A stretch of 64,000 nucleotides of DNA. It comes from an uncultured Eggerthella sp. Lineage in GTDB: Bacteria; Actinomycetota; Coriobacteriia; Coriobacteriales; Eggerthellaceae. The stretch lies in the NCBI GenBank assembly GCA_900542065.1, contig UQLU01000009.1:35138-99137 (forward strand). Reading direction: 5' to 3'. The notes below the pieces were generated by a model. That model did not search any database. It saw nothing but the letters and a program-made list of their open reading frames with translations, and was not told the DNA's origin. This document shows positions 25,633-34,098 of this stretch, in pieces. The translations under genes were made by a program, and so were the position numbers. How positions within the stretch are numbered: the first letter of the stretch is position 1; each line of letters opens with the position of its first letter.

Positions 25633-26913
25633 ATGACTCAGTCAGTTAGCACTATTTGTGTTCAAGGGGGTTATCACCCTGGGGATGGCGAACCACGTCA
25701 GGTTCCTATTTATCAGAGCACGACGTGGAAATATGACACCAGTGAACACATGGGTAAGTTGTTTGACTTAGAAGAGTCAGGTTATTTTTATACTCGCCTT
25801 CAAAATCCCACTAACGACTATGTAGCAAACAAGATTTGCGAGCTTGAAGGTGGTACGGCTGCAATGTTGACCTCTTCTGGTCAGGCGGCAAATTTCTTCT
25901 CGATCTTCAATATTGCAGGTAATGGAGACCACGTTGTATGCTCTTCGGCAATTTATGGCGGTACATACAATTTATTTGCTCATACTATGGCGCGAATGGG
26001 CCTGGAATGCACCTTTGTAACGCCTAACTGCACAGATGAAGAACTGGAAGCAGCTTTTCAACCTAATACCAAAGCCGTGTTTGGTGAAACTATTGCCAAT
26101 CCCGCACTTTCAGTGCTCGATATTGAGCGTTTTGCAAAAGCAGCTCATAACCATGGTGTTCCACTGATCGTGGACAATACCTTCCCGACTCCTGTTAATT
26201 GTCGTCCTATTGGATGGGGCGCGGATATCGTGACGCATTCTACAACCAAGTATATGGACGGTCATGGGTGTGGCGTCGGTGGCTGCATTGTTGATTCGGG
26301 CAAGTTCGACTGGAACAAATATGCCGACAAGTTCCCTGGATTAACAACCCCTGACGAAAGCTATCACGGCGTGGTGTATACCGAGCGCTTTGGCCTAGAA
26401 GGTGCATTTATTACGAAGGCTACCGCCCAATTAATGCGTGACTTTGGATCTATTCAGTCTCCTCAAAATGCATTCTTGCTTAATATGGGTCTTGAAAGCT
26501 TGCATGTACGTATGGCTCAGCACGTAAAGAATGGACAGGCGGTTGCGGAATACCTGCAGGCTCATCCCAAAGTTTCTTGGGTTCGCTATAGCGGATTGCC
26601 TGGAGATGAATATTACGAGTTGGCGCAGAAGTATCTGCCGAATGGCGGTTGTGGCGTTGTGAGCTTTGGCGTTGCTGGTGGTCGTACAGGCGCTGAAACC
26701 TTTATGAAGAATTTGAAGCTCGCACAAATTGCAACACATGTTGCTGATGCTCGTACCTGCGTTTTGCATCCTGCTAACGCAACCCATCGTCAGATGAATG
26801 ACGAAGAGTTGGAAGCAGCAGGCATCAGTCCTGACTTAATTCGTCTTTCTTGTGGTATTGAGGCTACTGAAGATTTGATTGCCGATATCGAGCAAGCACT
26901 TGCAGCGGTATAG
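25633..26913 (+). CDS. metY: O-acetylhomoserine sulfhydrylase
   Basis: A PLP enzyme of 426 residues from the Cys/Met metabolism family. It condenses O-acetylhomoserine with sulfide to give homocysteine directly. The PLP lysine is Lys206 in HSTTKYMDGHG; TRLQNPT, SSGQAA and the DNTFPTP aspartate (181) are present. The length and GGCIVDSG region fit MetY rather than MetB/MetC. AAAGGAG lies 5 bp before the ATG at 25633. It is divergent from metA and ends at a bidirectional terminator. Confidence 0.93.
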   Translation: MTQSVSTICVQGGYHPGDGEPRQVPIYQSTTWKYDTSEHMGKLFDLEESGYFYTRLQNPTNDYVANKICELEGGTAAMLTSSGQAANFFSIFNIAGNGDHVVCSSAIYGGTYNLFAHTMARMGLECTFVTPNCTDEELEAAFQPNTKAVFGETIANPALSVLDIERFAKAAHNHGVPLIVDNTFPTPVNCRPIGWGADIVTHSTTKYMDGHGCGVGGCIVDSGKFDWNKYADKFPGLTTPDESYHGVVYTERFGLEGAFITKATAQLMRDFGSIQSPQNAFLLNMGLESLHVRMAQHVKNGQAVAEYLQAHPKVSWVRYSGLPGDEYYELAQKYLPNGGCGVVSFGVAGGRTGAETFMKNLKLAQIATHVADARTCVLHPANATHRQMNDEELEAAGISPDLIRLSCGIEATEDLIADIEQALAAV

Positions 26914-26971
26914 TTCGTTGCGATAAGTGTCATTCGGTCGCGCGGTGTGTGGTTTTAGCTATATAAGCGGT

Positions 26972-27005
26972 AAAAAAGAGTCCGATATTGCTCGGACTCT
27001 TTTTT
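26972..27005. terminator. Bidirectional terminator between metY and usp
   Basis: AAAAAAGAGTCCG pairs with CGGACTCTTTTTT around an 8-nt loop. Both strands have a T-run after the stem. Confidence 0.9.
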
Positions 27006-27023
27006 GTTTGGTGTAGGAAAAGG

Positions 27024-27503
27024 CTACTTTACCGTCAAAACAGGAATATCTACATTGCGCAGTACGCCATAACTTACGCTGCCTAATACTCCACGAATGC
27101 CGCCGAGGCCGCGACGTCCCATGACAATCAAATCGCAATCATGGTTGCTGGCGTATTCGGTTAGTCCGCTTACTGCGGATGGATAGGTAACAGCTTCGAT
27201 ATGCACGCGCTCTGCTGGCATGCCATCAAGCAGAGGCTCCACCACGTCATTAATTTCTTTTTTGATATTTTCAAGTGATGCATCAACCATGGCGGCGTAA
27301 CCTTCCTGGTCAATAAACGCAGAAGCACCGCCTGTAATAGGGTCGCCAGAAGCAGACAGGGAAGAAGCAAGTGCCATGGGAACGACATTTACTACAAAAA
27401 TCTCTGTCTCATCATTGGTGATTGCAAGTGAGCGCGCGGTAGTGAATGCAGCTGCGGCATGATCGGATCCATCAAAGGGAACAAGAATACGACGATATTT
27501 CAT
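27024..27503 (-). CDS. Universal stress protein (UspA family)
   Basis: A single-domain Usp of 159 residues. The N-terminal RILVPFDGSDHA and the ATP-binding pattern G-x2-G-x9-G-S (MGRRGLGGIRGVLGSVSYGVL) near the C-terminus put it in the ATP-binding UspA/MJ0577-like subgroup. It has two relatives in this window (51184 and 51824) that share almost the same C-terminal segment. GGAGAGGGG lies just before the ATG. The role is stress survival; the exact ligand or target is unknown. Confidence 0.92.
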   Translation of the reverse strand: MKYRRILVPFDGSDHAAAAFTTARSLAITNDETEIFVVNVVPMALASSLSASGDPITGGASAFIDQEGYAAMVDASLENIKKEINDVVEPLLDGMPAERVHIEAVTYPSAVSGLTEYASNHDCDLIVMGRRGLGGIRGVLGSVSYGVLRNVDIPVLTVK

Positions 27504-27735
27504 GAGAACCCCTCTCCTTAAAAGGCGAAATAATTGCCTGTATATATCTTCATTATGGCACGTTTAATGATTTAGGGAATTGTCGTTTAGGTAACTATTT
27601 AACAATTAAAAGCATGGACGTATATGAGATTTAGACCGAAAAAATTTGATTTTCTAACCTATAGAAATCACCTATAAATAAAATTAGAATAACAGGTTCA
27701 TTTTTGAAACCCCAGGTGAGACAATAAACAACAGG

Positions 27736-27800
27736 AGCGATACCAAAGCTTCGGCTTTTTTGTCGCTTGCGCCGACGTGATACCCCTCTTGCGTCGGCGC
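27736..27800 (+). other. Two adjacent hairpins in the 945-bp gap 27504-28448
   Basis: 27736-27765 folds with a TTCG tetraloop over an AAAGC/GCTTT stem and GCGA/TCGC outer pairing, with a T-run. 27769-27800 has a 9-bp stem (GCGCCGACG / CGTCGGCGC). The gap holds no credible gene. It contains the small-RNA candidate further right and a region with repeated CTGATAAG/CTGTCTG-like words (27815-27905). Confidence 0.5.
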
Positions 27801-27990
27801 TTCTGTGTCTGGAGCTCTAAGTCTGTTTTGCTCTGATAAGTGAGTGGTCCTGTCTGGGGCGGGTAGTTATGTCTGAGATAGACGGCACTGTTCGGATAAG
27901 CTTTTGAAATGCTTGCAAGGGGCGAACGGCTTAATTTGGATGGGTGTACGGCACTTATCAACTTAAACAATGAAAAACTGAAAAATAGTG

Positions 27991-28017
27991 TTGACTTAGT
28001 GCTGTTTTCATTATAAG
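27991..28017 (+). promoter_or_regulatory. Candidate promoter for the 28.0-28.2 kb RNA
   Basis: TTGACT (27991-27996) and TATAAG (28012-28017) are separated by 15 bp, a little short of the optimum. The predicted transcription start is near 28024, just ahead of the structured region. Confidence 0.45.
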
Positions 28018-28023
28018 TTATCC

Positions 28024-28224
28024 ATGGTTAACTTAGAGGGAACAAAGTGCTACTGCGAAATCCTCTGCACCTCTTCGCCGGCGCATCTCTTGTTCGGGCT
28101 CTTTGGAGATGACGCCAATCGTCTTGTCCTTTTCGTTTTGAGCACTTTGTCCCTCGAAATCCTCTTGTCCTAACAAGAGAGTGAACGACGAGGCGCTCAT
28201 CGTTTGATGAGCGCCTTCTCTTTT
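28024..28224 (+). ncRNA. Candidate structured small RNA, about 200 nt
   Basis: A 15-bp closing stem pairs 28036-28051 with 28141-28155, with one bulged A. Inside, large single-stranded flanks surround an apical stem (GGCGCATCTC at 28080-28089 with GAGATGACGCC at 28106-28116). A second hairpin (CTCTTGT/ACAAGAG, 28162-28179) and a terminator follow. The long stem, internal bubble and apical stem recall 6S RNA, but I cannot show homology. The word CGAAATCCTCT occurs twice, at 28056 and 28155. Boundaries come from a promoter-like sequence and the terminator. Confidence 0.45.
28192..28224 (+). terminator. Terminator of the candidate small RNA
   Basis: A perfect 10-bp stem (GGCGCTCATC / GATGAGCGCC, loop GTTT) is followed by TTCTCTTTT. 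Confidence 0.8.
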
Positions 28225-28448
28225 ATTTAATAAATACTCAACATATGAACGCATAATTTAACGCAGTCGTGATTGTTTGGGCTCGCTTCATTCGGTACAA
28301 AAGTGGAAGAGTCTTTTAATGTGCATCAGCACTATTTAAAAGTTTTAGTGGTGCAGTTTTGCCGTTTCTGCCTCATGTGGTTTAGCAATGAGTAGGGCAT
28401 AGTTCGATTGCACGTTTTTATTGGCTGGCTATTTGAAAGAAGGTAACC

Positions 28449-29144
28449 GTGAACGTTAAAGGGGTTATTTTTGATTGTGATGGGACACTACTTGATTCTA
28501 TGGGAATTTGGCAGGGCCTCGAAATCAAAATTGCTCAGGATGCTGGTATTGCCCTTTCCGAGGAAGAGCGCATTACGCTAAATGCTAATACACCAGTCCA
28601 AACTGCTCGTTACTTTCATGATCATTATGGTATAGGTAAAAGCTCCGAAGAAATACTTTCCTATATGGACACTGTCCTTGAAGCGTTTTATCGCTATGAA
28701 GTGCAGCCGCGTCAGGGCGCAGTTGAGCTTGTTGAGGAACTGAAACGTCGCAAAATTCACATGACCATTGTGTCTTCTAGCCCTGGGAAGTTGCTTCGCC
28801 TTGGCTTAGAGCGTGCAGGAATCTTTTCTTGCTTTGAAGAAGTAATTTCTAGTTGTGATATGGGCATCTCCAAGCGAGGCCCTTTGGCTATTCGTCATGC
28901 TCAAGCGAAAATGCATACCGAAACGGAAGAAACATGGGGGTTTGAAGACTCTCTGTATGCTGCAGAGGTTTTGATTAATCAGCAATTTGGTGCGGTAGGA
29001 ATTTATGATACTGACGAAGCGGGCACAATGGAGGAACTAGAGTCCGTGTGTGATATCGTCTTTCGTGAACTTGATGAATTGGATGTTGATAAATTCCTTA
29101 AGGGTAAATATCGTCGTTCTCAAGCGGATGCTCGCTGTGCTTAA
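28449..29144 (+). CDS. HAD-family phosphatase / beta-phosphoglucomutase-like hydrolase
   Basis: The protein has 231 residues. HAD motif I is FDCDGTLLDS (nucleophile Asp9, acid Asp11). Motif II is IVSSSPG, motif III is the conserved Lys in ISKRGPL, and motif IV is GFEDSLYA. The helical cap between motif I and II places it in the subfamily I phosphatases, such as phosphoglycolate phosphatase and beta-phosphoglucomutase relatives. The start is GTG with AGAAGG upstream. It stands alone, and the substrate cannot be read from context. Confidence 0.88.
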   Translation: MNVKGVIFDCDGTLLDSMGIWQGLEIKIAQDAGIALSEEERITLNANTPVQTARYFHDHYGIGKSSEEILSYMDTVLEAFYRYEVQPRQGAVELVEELKRRKIHMTIVSSSPGKLLRLGLERAGIFSCFEEVISSCDMGISKRGPLAIRHAQAKMHTETEETWGFEDSLYAAEVLINQQFGAVGIYDTDEAGTMEELESVCDIVFRELDELDVDKFLKGKYRRSQADARCA

Positions 29145-29206
29145 TTGTAAAGGGAGCTTTATATAGTCGGCGGAATAAACCATGGATGCCTCAAACTGCA
29201 CCTGTC

Positions 29207-29713
29207 TTAATGATGCTGATCTTTGATCTTTCTCGAGAAAAGTTGCTTTCGGGCAGCTAAACGACACAGCAATGCGCCTAGTGCAACCGCTATGGTATCA
29301 ACAAGCCAGTCCATAGGATCGCAACTTCTATCTGGAACGAAGTATTGGTGGATTTCGTCGGTTACTCCATAGGTGCTGCCAATAATGATTGCAAAGAATA
29401 CTGCGCGAGACAAAGGCATATGGAAGCGAAGCGCATTCAGTAAAAGGATGCCGAAAATAAAATACTCAACAAAATGTCCAATAGGGGAAACATCTACTTC
29501 ATGACCCGTCAAGGAAAAGGCAATAGAAGATAAAAATGCTTTCAGGGCGGATATTATTCCTAATCCTTGATTGATGTTGGTGCCAGTATTGGCAGACATC
29601 CAAAAAATGACGCCTGCCATTATTACGACTGCAAGCCAGCTTAATACGACGGATCGATTCGAGGCTTTCTCGGTAACTTCTTTGCCAGTGTTATGTTCAT
29701 TACTGCTATTCAC
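29207..29713 (-). CDS. VanZ-family membrane protein
   Basis: The protein has 168 residues and four or so membrane helices. The VanZ signature is clear: SPIGHFVEYFIFG, then YGVTDEIHQYFVPDRSCDPMDWLVDT. VanZ proteins are linked to teicoplanin resistance and, more generally, to cell-envelope effects, but the housekeeping role is unknown. No van genes are nearby. The start is GTG with a distant GAAGG. It converges on the HAD gene. Confidence 0.85.
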   Translation of the reverse strand: MNSSNEHNTGKEVTEKASNRSVVLSWLAVVIMAGVIFWMSANTGTNINQGLGIISALKAFLSSIAFSLTGHEVDVSPIGHFVEYFIFGILLLNALRFHMPLSRAVFFAIIIGSTYGVTDEIHQYFVPDRSCDPMDWLVDTIAVALGALLCRLAARKQLFSRKIKDQHH

Positions 29714-29911
29714 GTGCGGAACAATACCTTCAAAATCTTTATAAGGAAGTACTACTTGTATTGGTAGAGGACTGGTATAAAAGAATATTACGAGAAAAAA
29801 TAAGTAACACCGACAAAACGCAAGTTGTTTGCGAGTTGTTTTAAAGTGGTAGCAAAAGTAGTAGTGGCAGTAACGAAAAACTAACTAAGTTCGCATCTAA
29901 GCGAGGTACGC

Positions 29912-31306
29912 ATGGCGAGCGATTCACATATCCAAAAACCGAGCATGAAGTATGTTGTCTTGCTGGTATCCATCGTTATGTTGGGTTCCTGCTTTGGCAA
30001 TTTGTCTCAAACGGCACTCAATTCCATGTTTGCTGGTATGGCAAAGGACTTTGGTGTTGATGCGGGTGTTGGGCAGTGGGTAACAACGCTCTACATGCTT
30101 GTTCTGGGTATTACCGTGCCAGCAGTAACGTATCTAATGCGTCGTTTTGTATTAAAAAACGTTATTATTGCTTCTCTTATTCTTCTGATACTTGGTGGTG
30201 TAGTTGATGCTGCTGCACTGAATTTCCCTATGCTCATTGCGGGTAGAATTTTGCAGGCAATTTCTGCCGGCATAACCATGCCCATGATGATGAGCCTCAT
30301 TATGACTTCTGTTCCACCCGAGCGCCAGGCAACGGCAATGGGTATTTCTGGCATTGCGATGGGATTCGCTCCCAATATTGGTCCAACCATTGGCGGGTGG
30401 ATGATTGAAACTACAGGGTGGAGAAGCTTCTTTGTAGTGTTAGCAATTTTCTCGCTTGTTCTTACGGTGGTTGCGCTAGCAACTATCAAGAAAACACCTG
30501 CAGAGGATTCAGGCATGCGTTTAGATACGCTGTCACTCGTTCAGTCTGCTCTTGGATTTGGTGGCTTGCTTTTGGGGTTTTCAAACGCTTCGAGCTATGA
30601 ATTCAGCAGTCCTTTTATTTGGGTACCTGTGGTTGTGGGTGCGGTGTTCCTGGTCTTTTTTATGCGTCGGCAACGTCGCGTGGATTGTCCGCTTATTCAC
30701 TTAGAAATTCTTAATTCCAAACAGTACCTTGTGAGCTTCTGGGCAAGTAATTTTCTGTATGCAAGCTTCATGGGAATTACGCTGATTATTCCGCTCTATA
30801 TTGAGAATTTGTGGGGCGGCAGTGCGTTTTTAGCGGGTCTTGCGTTACTGCCAGGTACCATTGCGGCGTTTTTTATCAACCCGCTTGCAGGTATTTTGAC
30901 GGATAAAATTGGTGCGCGTCCTGTCGTTATCGTTGCTGCGTTCTTCTTAGCGGCTGGGGCTAGTATGATGGCGTTTGTAGATGAAAACACTCCCTATTGG
31001 ATGATTTTCGTTATGCAGGGAATTCGTGCTACGGGAGTATCAGGCTTGATTGGGCCTCTTAATTCATGGGGAATGTCGAAACTTCCGCCATGGTTCATGA
31101 CCGATGCTTCATCGTTTGGTACGGCAGTTCGTCAGGCGTTTGCCTCGCTCGGTACGGCAATCATGGTTTTTGCCATTATGGTAGTAGGACCCTTTATGGG
31201 TTCGGCAGCTATGGGTTATCACCTAGGATTCGGTTTCTCAGCGGTATGTGCCATTCTTGTGCTGGTTATAGCAATCGTATGGGTAAAGAATGGCTTGCGT
31301 AGCTAA
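29912..31306 (+). CDS. MFS transporter, DHA2-like drug/proton antiporter
   Basis: The protein has 464 residues and many hydrophobic helices, counted as about 14. The motif-C-like helix (MGISGIAMGFAPNIGPTIGG) and the early WVTTLYMLVLGITVPAVTYL segment are typical of the DHA2 family of multidrug exporters. GCGAGG precedes the ATG. It is a single gene, with no adjacent regulator. The substrate is unknown. Confidence 0.88.
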   Translation: MASDSHIQKPSMKYVVLLVSIVMLGSCFGNLSQTALNSMFAGMAKDFGVDAGVGQWVTTLYMLVLGITVPAVTYLMRRFVLKNVIIASLILLILGGVVDAAALNFPMLIAGRILQAISAGITMPMMMSLIMTSVPPERQATAMGISGIAMGFAPNIGPTIGGWMIETTGWRSFFVVLAIFSLVLTVVALATIKKTPAEDSGMRLDTLSLVQSALGFGGLLLGFSNASSYEFSSPFIWVPVVVGAVFLVFFMRRQRRVDCPLIHLEILNSKQYLVSFWASNFLYASFMGITLIIPLYIENLWGGSAFLAGLALLPGTIAAFFINPLAGILTDKIGARPVVIVAAFFLAAGASMMAFVDENTPYWMIFVMQGIRATGVSGLIGPLNSWGMSKLPPWFMTDASSFGTAVRQAFASLGTAIMVFAIMVVGPFMGSAAMGYHLGFGFSAVCAILVLVIAIVWVKNGLRS

Positions 31307-31327
31307 ACGTGTATAAACATTTATTGC

Positions 31328-31930
31328 CTATGCCTGATCGAGAACCTCATCTATTTTTTCTTGAGCTACCTGAGTAAAAGGCATAAATGGCTCGGGATCA
31401 GCAACATGATCACCTAAGATTTTTTCCATCCAAATCATGTCATACCAGCGTCCGAATTTATGGGCGCATTTATTGAACTGACCTACCAATCTAAAACCCA
31501 AACGCTCATGGAAGAGGCGACTTGTTGCAGGAACGTATTCGTCAGCTGGATCGCAATGAGCAATGCAGGCTTCCATGTTGTATACGTTTTGAAGCATTAA
31601 GAGCTTAGCGAGTGCTTCGTAGAGGCGTCGCCCAACACCTTTGCCGCGGTAGTCCATACGCATATAGATGGACGTTTCGATGGAGTGCAAGTATGCGGCA
31701 CGGGGGCGAAATGCTGATGCGTAGGCATACCCTACAATTTGGTCGTCTTCGACCGCAACGATGTAGGGATAGCGCTCAAGCGTTTTGCGTACGCGTTCGG
31801 TGAAATCTTCGAGTGTGGGATCTTCCAACTCGAACGTAACCGCAGTTGTACGAACGTAGGGGAGATAAATCTCACGCAACGCAGCAGCATCGGCGACGGT
31901 GGCCATACGTATGATAGGTAAATTCTTCAT
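31328..31930 (-). CDS. GNAT N-acetyltransferase, phosphinothricin-acetyltransferase-like
   Basis: The protein has 200 residues. The acetyl-CoA loop is YRGKGVGRRLYEAL. The IRMATVADAAALREIYLPYV start, the TFELEDPT segment and the HERLGFRLVGQFNKCAHKFGRWYDMIWME ending match the Pat/Bar/YwnH group, which acetylate small amines including methionine sulfoximine. I chose the ATG at 31930: it is 9 bp from a TACAAT -10 and has no ribosome site, so the mRNA looks leaderless. An in-frame ATG at 31993 would add 21 residues. It has a C-terminal extension of about 25 residues relative to Pat. Confidence 0.85.
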   Translation of the reverse strand: MKNLPIIRMATVADAAALREIYLPYVRTTAVTFELEDPTLEDFTERVRKTLERYPYIVAVEDDQIVGYAYASAFRPRAAYLHSIETSIYMRMDYRGKGVGRRLYEALAKLLMLQNVYNMEACIAHCDPADEYVPATSRLFHERLGFRLVGQFNKCAHKFGRWYDMIWMEKILGDHVADPEPFMPFTQVAQEKIDEVLDQA

Positions 31931-31939
31931 GGTGCGCTT

Positions 31940-31945
31940 ATTGTA
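31940..31945 (-). promoter_or_regulatory. -10 element for a leaderless GNAT transcript
   Basis: TACAAT on the minus strand lies 9 bp before the chosen start codon. No Shine-Dalgarno sequence lies between them. Confidence 0.4.
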
Positions 31946-32147
31946 GTCGTGTGTAGGGCGCTTTGGTAGGGCTAAATTAAGGAATATTGGCAAGTTTGCA
32001 AAACGTTATCAAAACCGTTGAAAACCTTTAGTTTTTTCTCCACCTAAAAAGCCCTGTTCTTTCGCTGAATTCAAACATGATTGATATTTGAGAGTATCGT
32101 TCGGGGTGCCGTTCGCGTGCAAATTTCGAACCGTAAGAGAAGTATGG

Positions 32148-32186
32148 TATACTCACAACGCTTTAGTATGGTAGAGTGCTAAAGCG
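32148..32186 (+). promoter_or_regulatory. Promoter and overlapping inverted repeat of the amino-acid ABC operon
   Basis: A -10-like TATACT at 32148-32153 is followed at once by a perfect 8-bp inverted repeat (CGCTTTAG at 32159-32166, CTAAAGCG at 32179-32186). The repeat covers the expected transcription start, a common operator position. The leader to the SBP start is about 110 nt. Confidence 0.45.
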
Positions 32187-32272
32187 CCACAAAGGTAAAA
32201 GTTTCGTAAAACTTGCTTGTAAATGGCGAAAAAAATTCGAATTGTATTGGCAAACCATGAAGCGAGGTATTC

Positions 32273-33103
32273 ATGAAAAAGAAATTACTTGCCCTGCTGA
32301 CATTTGCTTGCATTGCATGTCTGTCGGCTGTTCTTCTTACGGGCTGCTCCTCATCAAACGAAGAAGCTGAATCTAGTGAAGATACTTCAGCTGAAATTTC
32401 TACGCTGATCGTTGGTTTCGACAACAGCTATCCTCCGTATGGCTTCATGGATGAAAATAACGAGCCTACTGGTTTTGACCTTGATTTGGCTGCTGAAGTT
32501 GCAGAGCGCAATGGTTGGGAATTGCAGCTTGAAGCTATCGACTGGGATGCTAAGGATGCTTTGTTGAATCAGGACAGCATTAACTGCATCTGGAATGGCT
32601 TTACCATGGAAGGCCGCGAAGATGACTACACCTTCTCCGAGCCCTACATGCTTAACGAACAGGTTATTGTAGTGAAGTCCGATTCTGGTATTACTGACTT
32701 TGCTGGCTTGGCAGATGCAACGGTGGTAACTCAGGTTGATTCTGCTGCTCTTGATGTACTTGAAGGCGACCAGGCTGAGTTGGCAGACACCTTTGCTGAA
32801 CTTCAGACCTTGAGCGATTACAACAACGCATTCATGCAGCTTGAGTCTGGCATGGTGGATGCAGTTGCTTGTGACCTTTCCATCGCCCAGTATCAGATGT
32901 CTGCAAATGAAGGTACCTACACCATGCTTGAAGAGCCACTGAGCTCCGAGCACTATGCAGTTGGTTTCAAGAAGGGTAACGATGCGTTAGCTCAGAAGGT
33001 AACCGACACCTTAAAGGAAATGTATGAAGACGGCACGGTTGAAGAGCTTGTTAATAAGTATTCTGACTACGGTATGAACATCGAAAACTGGGTACTTAAG
33101 TAA
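32273..33103 (+). CDS. Amino-acid ABC transporter substrate-binding lipoprotein
   Basis: The protein has 276 residues. The N-terminus is a lipoprotein signal with lipobox LLTGCSSS (Cys about 25). The family-3 solute-binding fold is clear: LIVGFDNSYPPYGFMDENNEPTGFDLDLA, followed by the typical DLSIA and VGFKKGN segments. It captures a polar amino acid at the cell surface and delivers it to the permease at 33272. GCGAGG precedes the ATG. A terminator-like hairpin after the stop probably keeps this gene expressed above the rest. Confidence 0.93.
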   Translation: MKKKLLALLTFACIACLSAVLLTGCSSSNEEAESSEDTSAEISTLIVGFDNSYPPYGFMDENNEPTGFDLDLAAEVAERNGWELQLEAIDWDAKDALLNQDSINCIWNGFTMEGREDDYTFSEPYMLNEQVIVVKSDSGITDFAGLADATVVTQVDSAALDVLEGDQAELADTFAELQTLSDYNNAFMQLESGMVDAVACDLSIAQYQMSANEGTYTMLEEPLSSEHYAVGFKKGNDALAQKVTDTLKEMYEDGTVEELVNKYSDYGMNIENWVLK

Positions 33104-33142
33104 GAAATGCTCACTGCGATTAGCAGTAAGTGACGAACTTTC

Positions 33143-33168
33143 GGGCGGAGGATTCCCCTCCGCCCTTT
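33143..33168 (+). terminator. Partial terminator after the SBP gene
   Basis: GGGCGGAGG pairs with CCTCCGCCC around a 5-nt loop and is followed by TTT. A second, weaker hairpin (GTTAGATAT...ATATCTAAC, 33184-33220) follows before the permease. Together they fit reduced read-through. Confidence 0.75.
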
Positions 33169-33271
33169 GTTGCGTTTTGAGTTGTTAGATATGTGCACTT
33201 TTGGAGTGCTTATATCTAACGATTGAGAACTAGTTGAAAACAAACGCTTTGCGTGTGCAAGGAGGAAGATA

Positions 33272-33925
33272 ATGGAGTTAAGCGTAATGGTGGGAGCCTT
33301 GCTAGAGGGTTTGGGGCTCTCTGCTTGGATTTTTGTGGTTACCCTTGTTGGGTCATTGCCGCTGGGTATTGTGGTAGCGCTTGCACGTATGTCTAAGTTC
33401 AAGCCACTTTCCCTGATTGCCCAGTTCTATATTTCTATTTTGCGTGGTACGCCTTTGATGTTGCAGCTGATGGCGTTCATGTTTGCACCGTACTACCTGT
33501 TCGGTATTTCGATGGACACCGACTGGAAATACGGAGCTTGTGCGTTAGGCTTCATTCTTAATTATTCTGCTTACTTCGCAGAAATTTATCGTTCGGGCTT
33601 GCAGTCCATTCCGAAGGGTCAGTATGAAGCGGCGCTCGTTTTGGGCTATTCGCGCTCACAAACCTTCTTCAAAATTGTGCTTCCTCAGGTAATTAAACGC
33701 ATCATGCCTGCTATGGGCAATGAAATTATCACGTTGGTTAAAGACACCTCGCTTGCCTTTGTTTTGGGAGTTGCCGAAATGTTCTCGGTAGCTAAGGCAA
33801 TTTCTGCAAGTGAAGTTTCGATGATTCCTTATGCGTTGGCAGCACTCATTTACTGGGTATTCTGCTTGCTTATCGAATTCATCATTGGTCGCGTGGAAAA
33901 GAAGATGGCTTACTACCACGACTAA
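33272..33925 (+). CDS. Amino-acid ABC transporter permease (HisM family)
   Basis: The protein has 217 residues with about five membrane helices. The EAA loop that contacts the ATPase is visible as SGLQSIPKGQYEAALVLGYSRSQTFFKIVLPQ. LRGTPLMLQL, in the periplasmic-side helix region, is typical of polar amino-acid permeases. CAAGGAGGAAG precedes the ATG. Only one permease gene is seen, so it likely works as a homodimer. Confidence 0.93.
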   Translation: MELSVMVGALLEGLGLSAWIFVVTLVGSLPLGIVVALARMSKFKPLSLIAQFYISILRGTPLMLQLMAFMFAPYYLFGISMDTDWKYGACALGFILNYSAYFAEIYRSGLQSIPKGQYEAALVLGYSRSQTFFKIVLPQVIKRIMPAMGNEIITLVKDTSLAFVLGVAEMFSVAKAISASEVSMIPYALAALIYWVFCLLIEFIIGRVEKKMAYYHD

Positions 33926-34098
33926 GAATGGTTATGTAGTGACCAAGAATCATCGGCGGAGGATTTGCTAAAACAAGAAAAGATTATCCGCTGCGTAAGG
34001 TTGGATCTACTTTTCAACCGAGCTTGTATGAGTAAAGAAATATTCCTTATAAGGCATGGGATGAAATTGTCTTATAAGTTTTGAAAGAGGTTTTCGTT

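Noticed and set aside
27698..27970. 90-codon frame on the minus strand in the usp-HAD gap
   Set aside because: No ribosome site, low-complexity basic composition, and overlap with hairpins.
28033..28254. 73-codon frame on the minus strand across the RNA candidate
   Set aside because: The frame follows the inverted repeats and terminator, has no ribosome site, and resembles no protein family.
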